Source: Actinobacteria bacterium UBA7398 (GTDB lineage Bacteria; Actinomycetota; Actinomycetes; Nanopelagicales; Nanopelagicaceae). From it: a stretch of 34,028 nucleotides of DNA. This document shows, piece after piece, positions 8,624 to 15,966 of this stretch. The first letter of the stretch is position 1. Each line of letters opens with the position of its first letter. Under the pieces are notes generated by a model that was given only the letters and a program-made list of their open reading frames with translations, was not told the origin of the DNA and did no database searches. The translations under genes and the position numbers were made by a program. The stretch is taken from the NCBI GenBank assembly GCA_002470135.1, contig DKNC01000039.1:16388-50415 (forward strand), written 5' to 3'.

Positions 8624-9492
8624 CGCGAGAATACCCTTCCAGTTATGGCTAAATTCCACGCAGAAATCCAAACAAGCGTGGCTCCTAATAAGTGCAAGCC
8701 AACCAAGAGAATTGGTACTCCGTTGAAGTACTGTACATATCCGATTAACCCTTGTGCGAATGAAACAATCAGCAGTAACAGAACTTTTCGGCCAAAATTA
8801 CGTTGCACTTCTGTACCTTCGCTCATTCGTACTGTGAAAAACAGGGCGATAGTGAGCAGAACAAATACAATTACGACCTCAGCATGAATCCGCGATATTA
8901 ATACTGGATCAAAATCAAAGCGTTTAGCTTGCGCATCTCCGGCATGCGGCCCAGTTCCGGTAACTATTGTCCCAAGTCCAATAACTAAAACGCTAAGTGT
9001 AACGACAGCCTGCGATAATTTCTTTGTAGTGGGGCGTAATTGAATTTTAAGATCTTTGCCCAACGCTCGTTGTCGTAATGAAAGCGCACCAGCTATTAAT
9101 ATAATTGAAAGTAAGAAGTGGCCAGCAACTGGAATTGGATTTAAATCAGTCAGCACGGTGATGCCACCCAGTACTCCTTGACCAAAAATGCCAGCGATTT
9201 GACCGAGCGCTAACCACCGTAATTCTTTTGCTCGGTTTCTAATCACGATAATGATTACGGCTAGCGCTGCAAGAAGTAGCGCAAAAGTTAGAAGTCGATT
9301 TCCGAACTCAATCCAGGAATGGAACTTGCCTTCAATTTGATCAGGTAGCGGAGTAATTGAACCTGGTGTGCACTCTGGCCAAGTTGGGCACCCAAGGCCT
9401 GAACCAGTTAAACGAACTGCGCCGCCAGTAACGACAATTGCTGCTTGAAATATGACCAAAAGAGTTAGAAAGAAACGTTCAATTCTGGGCAT
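8620..9492 (-). CDS. ctaA: Heme A synthase (CtaA/COX15 family)
   Basis: Integral membrane enzyme that oxidises the heme O methyl group to make heme A for aa3-type cytochrome c oxidase. The product has 290 residues with about eight hydrophobic segments. The N-terminal signature GGAVRLTGSGLGCPTWPEC carries the conserved cysteine pair Cys35 and Cys41. The conserved glutamate is Glu62 in WIEFGNR; the usual E-x-x-H-R histidine is Asn65 here. Further helix histidines (in AGHFLLS, SRIHAEV and VGLHLLG) can serve heme. The ATG has a -10-like TAAGGT exactly 6 nt upstream and no Shine-Dalgarno, so its mRNA is probably leaderless. The ctaB gene often found beside it is absent from the window. Confidence 0.92.
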   Translation of the reverse strand: MPRIERFFLTLLVIFQAAIVVTGGAVRLTGSGLGCPTWPECTPGSITPLPDQIEGKFHSWIEFGNRLLTFALLLAALAVIIIVIRNRAKELRWLALGQIAGIFGQGVLGGITVLTDLNPIPVAGHFLLSIILIAGALSLRQRALGKDLKIQLRPTTKKLSQAVVTLSVLVIGLGTIVTGTGPHAGDAQAKRFDFDPVLISRIHAEVVIVFVLLTIALFFTVRMSEGTEVQRNFGRKVLLLLIVSFAQGLIGYVQYFNGVPILLVGLHLLGATLVWISAWNLAITGRVFSR

Positions 9493-9498
9493 ACCCGA

Positions 9499-9504
9499 AC
9501 CTTA
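9499..9504 (-). promoter_or_regulatory. -10 element of ctaA-tkt-tal-pgi operon (leaderless)
   Basis: On the minus strand TAAGGT is followed by six bases (TCGGGT) and then the ctaA ATG. With the usual 6-7 nt from -10 to transcription start, the mRNA would begin at the start codon. No convincing -35 is seen. It lies in the 81-bp divergent gap shared with sufR. Confidence 0.5.
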
Positions 9505-9560
9505 TTGGGGACACGGCCTAGATGAGCTGAGGTTGGATTGGCGGTTTAAGGCGAATTACG

Positions 9561-9574
9561 CAACACTACTGTTG
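9561..9574 (+). promoter_or_regulatory. Putative SufR operator CAAC-N6-GTTG
   Basis: The 14 bp CAACACTACTGTTG fit CAAC-N6-GTTG, the inverted repeat I recall for SufR repressors of cyanobacteria. Its last base is the first base of the sufR GTG start. It also covers a weak -10-like AACACT (9562-9567), which sits 6 nt before that start. Binding here would block transcription of sufR and the whole suf operon, which fits Fe-S-dependent autorepression. The repeat is read directly; the function is inference. Confidence 0.6.
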
Positions 9575-10281
9575 TGAAAAAGACCACCACTCAGACGCTG
9601 CCAAGCGAAGATCTAAAAACCCGAGATCGGTTAGCGCGGGCAATTTTAGAAGCAGGCCCTTCGACCGCGGTGGCGCTGGCGGAGCGATTGCAAATAACAC
9701 CGGCTGGGGTACGCCGCCATCTTGATGCATTAGTAAGCGATGGATTGTTAGTAGCTCGGGAACCATATCAACACAGTTCTAACACCAGAGGACGTGGTCG
9801 CCCCTCAAAAGTATTCGTAATGACTGATATCGGTCGCGAAGAATTCGAACATTCTTATGACGATCTCGCTGTTTTAGCGATTAAATATATGAACTCCGAA
9901 TCTGGCGCAGCGATGGTCGCGGGTTTTGCTAATGCGCGCGCTGAAGATCTGGAACGGAGAGCGAAACCTTTTATGGCTAAAGCAAAAACAGACGCTGCAA
10001 AATTCACAGCACTTGCTGAATTTCTTAGCGGTGAAGGTTTTGTCGCCAATGTTCACGACCAAGGTATTGGTCAAGAACTCTGCCAACATCATTGTCCAAT
10101 TGCACACGTAGCTGCGCAATTTCCAGAACTTTGCGAAGCAGAGACAGCTGCATTTTCTAGATTAACCGGGACGCATGTACAGCGGTTAGCAACTATCGCG
10201 CATGGCGATGGCGTTTGCACCACATTTATTCCAAAGTTAACGAAAAAAACAACTACAGAGAAAGTTGGAAAACGCGCATGA
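9574..10281 (+). CDS. sufR: SufR-type Fe-S cluster-sensing repressor
   Basis: Winged-helix regulator of the suf operon. The product has 235 residues. The N-terminal helix-turn-helix spans about residues 15-60 ([20 protein letters not shown]), followed by a wing with GRGRPSKVF. The C-terminal part holds four cysteines, Cys170, Cys174, Cys187 and Cys215, with spacing x3, x12 and x27. These are suitable for ligating a 4Fe-4S cluster, and I recall the same spacing in mycobacterial SufR. The start is GTG with no Shine-Dalgarno, directly under a CAAC-N6-GTTG palindrome. The stop overlaps the sufB ATG as ATGA (10278-10281). The repressor role is inferred from family, context and operator. Confidence 0.9.
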   Translation: MKKTTTQTLPSEDLKTRDRLARAILEAGPSTAVALAERLQITPAGVRRHLDALVSDGLLVAREPYQHSSNTRGRGRPSKVFVMTDIGREEFEHSYDDLAVLAIKYMNSESGAAMVAGFANARAEDLERRAKPFMAKAKTDAAKFTALAEFLSGEGFVANVHDQGIGQELCQHHCPIAHVAAQFPELCEAETAAFSRLTGTHVQRLATIAHGDGVCTTFIPKLTKKTTTEKVGKRA

Positions 10282-11690
10282 CACAAGTAGCACATCCAGA
10301 ACTTGAAGGATTAGGTAAATACGAATTCGGGTGGTCTGACAAGAATGACGTTGGTGCGAACAGTCGTCGAGGTCTTAATGAAGAGGTAGTGCGCGATATT
10401 TCTGCCAAAAAGAATGAACCTCAATGGATGTTAGACCTTCGATTAAAAGGGTTAGGCCTCTTTTATAAGAAGCCGATGCCAAATTGGGGATCAGATCTCT
10501 CTGGCATTCATTTTGATACCATTAAATATTTTGTTCGCTCAACTGAGAAACAAGCTACTTCATGGGATGAACTTCCAGATGACATTAAAAATACTTACGA
10601 TCGGCTAGGGATCCCAGAAGCTGAAAAAATGCGCTTGGTATCGGGCGTTGCGGCGCAATATGAATCTGAAGTTGTTTACCACTCCATCCGTGAAGATTTG
10701 GAGAAGTTGGGCGTACTTTTCCTCGATACCGACACCGCACTAAGAGAGCATGAAGATATTTTTAAAGAATTCTTTGGTTCTGTTATCCCTGTCGGAGATA
10801 ATAAATTTGCTGCATTAAATACTTCAGTTTGGTCTGGCGGTTCTTTCATCTATGTTCCTAAAGGCGTTCATGTAGATATTCCGTTACAGGCTTACTTCCG
10901 CATCAACACTGAAAACATGGGTCAATTCGAGCGAACCTTAATTATCGCGGATGAAGATTCATACGTGCATTATGTAGAAGGTTGCACCGCCCCAATATAT
11001 TCATCAGACTCACTGCATTCAGCAGTTGTTGAAATCATCGTTCGTAAAAATGCGCGAGTGCGATACACAACAATTCAAAATTGGTCCAACAACGTTTATA
11101 ACTTAGTGACCAAGCGTGCCACATGTGCTGAAGGTGCAACTATGGAATGGATCGACGGAAACATCGGTTCAAAAGTAACAATGAAATATCCGGCAGTATT
11201 TTTGATGGGTCCGCATTCAAAAGGTGAAACTCTGTCAGTGGCTTTCGCTGGTGAAGGCCAACATCAGGATGCCGGCGCAAAGATGGTTCATGCTGCGCCA
11301 TACACCTCATCAACAATTATCTCGAAATCTGTTGCGCGTGGTGGCGGTCGAACTTCTTATCGTGGTCTAGTCAAAGTCGAAGAAGGTGCACACCATTCTA
11401 AGAGCACCGTAAAATGTGATGCGTTATTGGTCGATACCATCTCACGTTCGGATACATACCCATATGTTGATGTTCGAGAAGATGATGTTTCCATGGGTCA
11501 CGAAGCCACCGTTTCGAAAATAAGCGATGACCAACTTTTCTATCTGATGTCACGCGGCCTATCGGAAGATGAAGCCATGGCGATGATTGTCCGCGGTTTC
11601 ATCGAACCGATCGCGCGGGAATTACCGATGGAATATGCCTTGGAATTGAACCGTTTAATTCAATTGCAAATGGAAGGCGCCGTCGGATAG
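10278..11690 (+). CDS. sufB: Fe-S cluster scaffold subunit SufB
   Basis: Central subunit of the SufBC2D scaffold on which Fe-S clusters are built. The product has 470 residues, normal length. Motifs include [59 protein letters not shown] (conserved Cys), the late Cys in [11 protein letters not shown], and [20 protein letters not shown]. An ATG at 10215 would extend it by 21 residues that lie inside sufR in another frame. I prefer 10278 because of the ATGA coupling to sufR and because [19 protein letters not shown] fits the family N-terminus. The stop overlaps the sufD start by one base. Confidence 0.97.
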   Translation: MTQVAHPELEGLGKYEFGWSDKNDVGANSRRGLNEEVVRDISAKKNEPQWMLDLRLKGLGLFYKKPMPNWGSDLSGIHFDTIKYFVRSTEKQATSWDELPDDIKNTYDRLGIPEAEKMRLVSGVAAQYESEVVYHSIREDLEKLGVLFLDTDTALREHEDIFKEFFGSVIPVGDNKFAALNTSVWSGGSFIYVPKGVHVDIPLQAYFRINTENMGQFERTLIIADEDSYVHYVEGCTAPIYSSDSLHSAVVEIIVRKNARVRYTTIQNWSNNVYNLVTKRATCAEGATMEWIDGNIGSKVTMKYPAVFLMGPHSKGETLSVAFAGEGQHQDAGAKMVHAAPYTSSTIISKSVARGGGRTSYRGLVKVEEGAHHSKSTVKCDALLVDTISRSDTYPYVDVREDDVSMGHEATVSKISDDQLFYLMSRGLSEDEAMAMIVRGFIEPIARELPMEYALELNRLIQLQMEGAVG

Positions 11691-12787
11691 TGAGTTCGTT
11701 AACTTCAAATTTATTAAAGCACGCTGATACCCCAACTGGTAGAGAAGAAGCTTGGCGATTTACGCCGCTAAAGCGCTTGGCTGGCTTACATGATCGCGAA
11801 ACTGATGTCGTAGATCAACCTTCACTTTTTCAGAAGAGTGGTGATCAAGCCGGTTTTTCTTTGAAGTTGGTAGCTGCTGATTCTGTGCCACCGATTTCAA
11901 CCACTGATGATGTAATAGTCGAAAGAATTCGAGAATCGGTTGCAAGAGTGACGCTCTTGGAAATTAATCGCAATTCTGAAGTAAGTCAACCGATTACATT
12001 TAATCGAAAAAATAGCATCGATAAAGAACTTTCTCGTACCGTTATTCGGGCTGGAGCAAACAGTAAGGCCACCGTCATCATTGAAAATACCGGTGGATCA
12101 CTAATCGGTGAAGAAATTGAAATAATTCTAGATAGCGGTGCGACCCTTAATTTTGTGACGCTACAAGAATGGGAAAACACCACGGTTCATTTAGCTCGCC
12201 ATCATGCAATCGTTGGCCGAGATGCAACTTTCAATTCAATAACCGTTTCGGTTGGCGGTTCGGTAGTCCGCATTCTCCCAACTGTTGAGTACACCGGACC
12301 TGGAGCTAGCGCGGAGTTACTCGGAGTTTATTTCGCAACTGACGGTCAACATTTAGAACATCGGATCCACGTTGATCATGGAGTTCCGCACGCTAAATCC
12401 CGAGTAAATTACAAAGGCGCACTTGCTGGAAATCAAGCTAGATCAGTTTGGATTGGTGATGTTTTTATCCGTGCGATTGCTGAAGGTACTGACACTTATG
12501 AACTTAACCGTAACCTTTTACTAACCGATGGCGCACGCGCAGATTCGGTACCTAATTTAGAGATCGAAACTGGTGAGATTATTGGTGCGGGACATGCAAG
12601 TACGACTGGTAGATTTGACGATGAACAACTTTTCTATTTGATGTCTCGCGGTATCGCATCAGAAGAAGCTCGTCGCCTAGTAATTCGTGGTTTTTTCAGC
12701 GAAATTATTGGAAAAATCGGTGATGAAATTATCGAAGAGCGTTTAATGTCGCGCATCGATAACGATCTGGCAAAGGTTGGCGCTTAA
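11690..12787 (+). CDS. sufD: Fe-S cluster assembly subunit SufD
   Basis: Paralogue and partner of SufB in SufBC2D, needed for iron acquisition during cluster assembly. The product has 365 residues. The N-terminal REEAWRFTPLKRL helical motif, a central beta-helix rich in polar residues, and the C-terminal GAGHASTTGRFDDEQLFYLMS (shared with SufB; conserved His) are visible. The GTG start overlaps the sufB stop in TAGTG. The stop overlaps the next gene in TAATG, so translation is coupled on both sides. Confidence 0.96.
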   Translation: MSSLTSNLLKHADTPTGREEAWRFTPLKRLAGLHDRETDVVDQPSLFQKSGDQAGFSLKLVAADSVPPISTTDDVIVERIRESVARVTLLEINRNSEVSQPITFNRKNSIDKELSRTVIRAGANSKATVIIENTGGSLIGEEIEIILDSGATLNFVTLQEWENTTVHLARHHAIVGRDATFNSITVSVGGSVVRILPTVEYTGPGASAELLGVYFATDGQHLEHRIHVDHGVPHAKSRVNYKGALAGNQARSVWIGDVFIRAIAEGTDTYELNRNLLLTDGARADSVPNLEIETGEIIGAGHASTTGRFDDEQLFYLMSRGIASEEARRLVIRGFFSEIIGKIGDEIIEERLMSRIDNDLAKVGA

Positions 12788-13092
12788 TGTCAAAAGTAAC
12801 TTTCACCATAGGTGAACTAACCCCTGGCAAACCGAGGAAAATGGAAGTCGGCGGTGAAGATGTTTGTGTCACTCGGATTGGCGATGAAGTTTTTGCAATT
12901 GGTGATGTTTGCACTCATTCCGAAGCATCACTTTCTGAAGGAGATGTTTCTGATTACAAAATTGAATGTTGGTTGCATGGTGCCGAGTTTGATCTTAGAA
13001 ATGGAAAATCATTAACTCCACCAGCCACCGAAGATGCGAAAGTTTTTGCAGTAACTCGCGACGGAGATACCGTCACGATCAGCCACAACTAA
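12787..13092 (+). CDS. Rieske-type [2Fe-2S] ferredoxin in suf operon
   Basis: Small soluble non-heme iron ferredoxin of 101 residues. The Rieske ligands are Cys42-x-His44 (CTHSEASLSEG) and Cys61-x2-His64 (CWLHGAEFDLRNG). There is no membrane anchor or signal peptide. It sits between sufD and sufC, as in many actinobacteria, and starts at an ATG overlapping the sufD stop. It probably provides electrons for cluster assembly or serves as a client or carrier; its exact job is not established by sequence. It resembles NirD/bifunctional-dioxygenase ferredoxins, but the operon argues for an Fe-S biogenesis role. Confidence 0.93.
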   Translation: MSKVTFTIGELTPGKPRKMEVGGEDVCVTRIGDEVFAIGDVCTHSEASLSEGDVSDYKIECWLHGAEFDLRNGKSLTPPATEDAKVFAVTRDGDTVTISHN

Positions 13093-13103
13093 TAGGGAAT
13101 ACA

Positions 13104-13856
13104 ATGTCATCACTGGTTATTAAAAATTTGCGCGTCGGAGTTGAAACAGATTCTGGTTTAACAGAGATTTTGAAAGGCGTGGATTTAACCGTTAATTCTG
13201 GCGAGACTCACGCAATTATGGGGCCAAATGGTTCTGGTAAATCTACGCTTGCATACTCAATCGCCGGACATCCGAAATACACAATTATGGGCGGAACCGT
13301 AACTCTTGATGGTGTAGACGTATTAGAGATGTCGGTAGACGAACGCGCAAAAGCCGGACTATTTCTAGCCATGCAATACCCAGTAGAAGTTCCAGGTGTT
13401 TCGGTATCGAATTTTCTACGTACCGCAGCAACCGCCTTGCGCGGTGAAGCTCCAAAGATTCGCACTTGGGTGGGCGAAGTGAAAGCTGCAATGACGAAGT
13501 TAAATATGGACCCAGCATTTTCAGAACGTAGCGTTAACGAAGGTTTTTCTGGCGGCGAGAAAAAACGCCATGAAATTTTGCAATTAGAACTTTTAAAACC
13601 AAAAATAGCTATTCTTGATGAAACTGATTCCGGGCTAGATGTTGATGCGCTCCGGATTGTTTCAGAAGGCGTTAATAGAGTTAAAGCGGAATCAAATATC
13701 GGAGTTCTATTAATTACGCACTACACCCGGATACTGCGCTATATAAAGCCAGATTTCGTTCATGTTTTTGCTAACGGTCACATTGTTGAAGAAGGTGGCG
13801 CCGAATTAGCCGACAAACTAGAAGAGAACGGTTACGCTGAATACATTAAAAGTTAA
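13104..13856 (+). CDS. sufC: Fe-S cluster assembly ATPase SufC
   Basis: ABC-type ATPase that drives conformational change of the SufBC2D scaffold; it is cytosolic, not a transporter. The product has 250 residues. Visible are Walker A GPNGSGKST (40-48), the SufC-specific Q-loop region LAMQYPVEVPGVSVSNFLR, the signature FSGGEKKRHEILQ, Walker B IAILDETDSGLD, and the H-loop LLITHYTRIL. It starts 11 nt after the Rieske gene behind a weak Shine-Dalgarno (AGGGAA). All catalytic motifs are intact. Confidence 0.98.
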   Translation: MSSLVIKNLRVGVETDSGLTEILKGVDLTVNSGETHAIMGPNGSGKSTLAYSIAGHPKYTIMGGTVTLDGVDVLEMSVDERAKAGLFLAMQYPVEVPGVSVSNFLRTAATALRGEAPKIRTWVGEVKAAMTKLNMDPAFSERSVNEGFSGGEKKRHEILQLELLKPKIAILDETDSGLDVDALRIVSEGVNRVKAESNIGVLLITHYTRILRYIKPDFVHVFANGHIVEEGGAELADKLEENGYAEYIKS

Positions 13857-13890
13857 TTGAGTAGTTTTAAATGACGGAAATAGAGGGCAG

Positions 13891-15168
13891 ATGTCGGGAT
13901 TGTTAGACGTTGCAGCGATTAAGCGGGATTTCCCTATCTTTAATCGCAGAATCCGCGATGGGCAGCGTTTAATTTATCTAGATAGCGGCGCAACTTCTCA
14001 CAAACCAAGAGTTGTACTTGATGCTGAACGCGATTTTTATGAAAACCATAATTCTGCCGTGCATCGCGGCGCTCATCAGCTAGCCGAAGAGGCCACCGAA
14101 TTATTTGAGGATGCTCGTTTGGAATTAGCCCGCTTTTTAAATGGCGAAGGCTGTGAAGTAGTTTTTACTAAGAGTGCGACCGAATCATTAAATCTTTTAG
14201 CTTATTCTTTTGGAAACTCCCGGAAAGCATCGCGCTTTCATTTGAGTCCAGGGGACCGGATCGTGGTTACTGAGATGGAACACCATGCGAATTTGATTCC
14301 ATGGCAACAGTTGGCGGCGCGTACTGGGGCTGAATTGACTTGGCTTCCGGTAACTGCTGATGGCCGATTAGATCTGAGCGACTTAAATTCAATCATTAAC
14401 GCCAAAACTAAAATTGTTGCAATAACTCACCAATCAAATGTCCTTGGTACCATAAATCCAATAAAACAGTTAGTTGCAGCTGCAAAACAAGTTGGTGCGC
14501 TTTTTATTCTGGACGCTTGTCAATCAGTGCCACATTTTAAAGTTGATGTTAAAGATTTAGATATCGATTTTCTAGCGTTTTCTGGCCATAAAGCGGTAGG
14601 ACCTACTGGTGTCGGCATTCTTTGGGGTCGCGCGGAATTACTTAATGAGATGGAACCGTTTCTGACTGGTGGGTCCATGATTGAATCAGTAACAATGTCA
14701 TCGGCTACTTTTGCGGAATCTCCGCAACGTTTCGAAGCTGGTGTACCAAATATGGCACAGGCGGTTGGTCTCGGCGCAGCAATCCGATATTTGAATGGTA
14801 TTGGAATGGAAAAGATTCATAATCATGAAGCAGAATTAACAAAGTACACCTTGGAAAAATTGCAGAGCATCAACGGTTTAAAAATTATTGGACCAATTGA
14901 CGGAAAAAATCGTGGCGCAGTTTTTTCATTTACAATGGAAAATATTCACCCACATGATTTAGGTCAAGCGCTCGACCAAAACGGTATTGCAGTTCGAACT
15001 GGGCATCATTGTGCTTGGCCATTAATGCGAGCTCTTAAAGTTCCGGCCACAACCCGAGCCTCTCTATATTTTTATAATGATTTTGCAGATGTTGATGCTT
15101 TAATTTCGGGGATCTATGAAGCTAAAGAATTCTTTACCGCCCCAAGAGCGAAAGCAAAAAATTTATGA
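13891..15168 (+). CDS. sufS: Cysteine desulfurase SufS
   Basis: PLP-dependent group II cysteine desulfurase that removes sulfur from L-cysteine and loads it as a persulfide for cluster assembly. The product has 425 residues. The PLP lysine is Lys234 in SGHKAVGPTGVGILWG. The persulfide cysteine is Cys374 in RTGHHCAWPLM. EMEHHANLIPW and ITHQSNVLGTINP are the expected PLP-pocket motifs. The ATG follows an AGAGGG Shine-Dalgarno. The 34-nt gap after sufC is the longest up to this point in the operon. The stop overlaps sufU as ATGA. Confidence 0.97.
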   Translation: MSGLLDVAAIKRDFPIFNRRIRDGQRLIYLDSGATSHKPRVVLDAERDFYENHNSAVHRGAHQLAEEATELFEDARLELARFLNGEGCEVVFTKSATESLNLLAYSFGNSRKASRFHLSPGDRIVVTEMEHHANLIPWQQLAARTGAELTWLPVTADGRLDLSDLNSIINAKTKIVAITHQSNVLGTINPIKQLVAAAKQVGALFILDACQSVPHFKVDVKDLDIDFLAFSGHKAVGPTGVGILWGRAELLNEMEPFLTGGSMIESVTMSSATFAESPQRFEAGVPNMAQAVGLGAAIRYLNGIGMEKIHNHEAELTKYTLEKLQSINGLKIIGPIDGKNRGAVFSFTMENIHPHDLGQALDQNGIAVRTGHHCAWPLMRALKVPATTRASLYFYNDFADVDALISGIYEAKEFFTAPRAKAKNL

Positions 15169-15605
15169 ACCTGGATTCACTATATCAAGAGGTAATTCTA
15201 GATCATTATAAAAATCCCCTTAATAAAGAACTTTTGCCAAACCCGATTGCACAAGTAACGCACTTGAACACAAGTTGTGGTGACGAAATTGTCTTGAATT
15301 TGCATCTAAATGGCGAGATAGTTGAACATATAACTTGGGATGGAATTGGGTGTTCAATTTCGCAAGCAAGTACCTCGGTTATGTCGGATTTACTAACCGG
15401 GAAGCCAATCGATGAAGCTTTGGTAATTTTGAACAGTTTTGTAGAAGTAATCCAGAGCAAAGGAAAACTAAGCGGAGATGATGAAATCATCGGTGATGGT
15501 GTGGCGTTCGCGGGGGTCTCCAAGTTCCCAGCGCGAGTGAAATGCGCTTTGATTGGTTGGATGGCATTTAAGGATGCCCTATCGCAGGGGTTATCAAAAA
15601 AATAG
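15165..15605 (+). CDS. sufU: Sulfur-transfer protein SufU
   Basis: Zinc-dependent sulfurtransferase that accepts persulfide sulfur from SufS. The product has 146 residues. The ligand set is visible as Cys38 and Asp40 in NTSCGDE, Cys63 in GIGCSISQAST, and Cys127 in ARVKCALIGW. The stretch between the second and third cysteines is longer than in IscU, which is the SufU hallmark. The ATGA overlap with sufS fits a fixed SufS-SufU partnership. Confidence 0.95.
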   Translation: MNLDSLYQEVILDHYKNPLNKELLPNPIAQVTHLNTSCGDEIVLNLHLNGEIVEHITWDGIGCSISQASTSVMSDLLTGKPIDEALVILNSFVEVIQSKGKLSGDDEIIGDGVAFAGVSKFPARVKCALIGWMAFKDALSQGLSKK

Positions 15606-15639
15606 TTTTGCAGTTTCCAACAAGGGATGAATAGGGGAG

Positions 15640-15963
15640 ATGATGGTTGAGAAAATAGCAACTTCGGATGATGTTACTGAGGCGATGAAAGATGTAATCG
15701 ATCCCGAACTAGGTATAAATGTGATTGATCTGGGTTTGGTTTACGACATTTCAATCGATACTTCGAATGTCGCAGTGTTGGATATGACGCTTACTTCAGC
15801 AGCTTGTCCCTTGCAGGATGTTATCGAAGACCAAACTAGACAAGTTCTACAAGATTTAGTCAATGATGTGAAAATTAATTGGGTCTGGATGCCGCCGTGG
15901 GGACCAAATAAGATCTCAGACGATGGTCGAGAACAATTGCGTGCGATTGGGTTTACTGTATAG
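15640..15963 (+). CDS. sufT: SufT-like Fe-S assembly factor (DUF59/MIP18 family)
   Basis: Accessory protein of the MIP18/DUF59 family, thought to help mature Fe-S proteins. The product has 107 residues. Motifs are VIDPELGINVIDLGLVYD, the reactive cysteine in TLTSAACPL, and WMPPWGPNKISDDGR. Two adjacent ATGs (15640 and 15643) are possible. The GGGGAG just before them is close to both, so the exact start is open by one residue. It is the last recognised suf gene, 34 nt after sufU. Confidence 0.92.
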   Translation: MMVEKIATSDDVTEAMKDVIDPELGINVIDLGLVYDISIDTSNVAVLDMTLTSAACPLQDVIEDQTRQVLQDLVNDVKINWVWMPPWGPNKISDDGREQLRAIGFTV

Positions 15964-15966
15964 CCC

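Noticed and set aside
8624..8671. Longer transketolase start adding 16 residues
   Set aside because: The extra stretch lies inside ctaA and does not resemble Tkt N-termini. ATG 8623 has a Shine-Dalgarno and the ATGA overlap.
10215..10277. Longer SufB N-terminus
   Set aside because: The extension is out-of-frame sufR sequence. The ATGA junction at 10278 and family alignment from memory support the shorter form.
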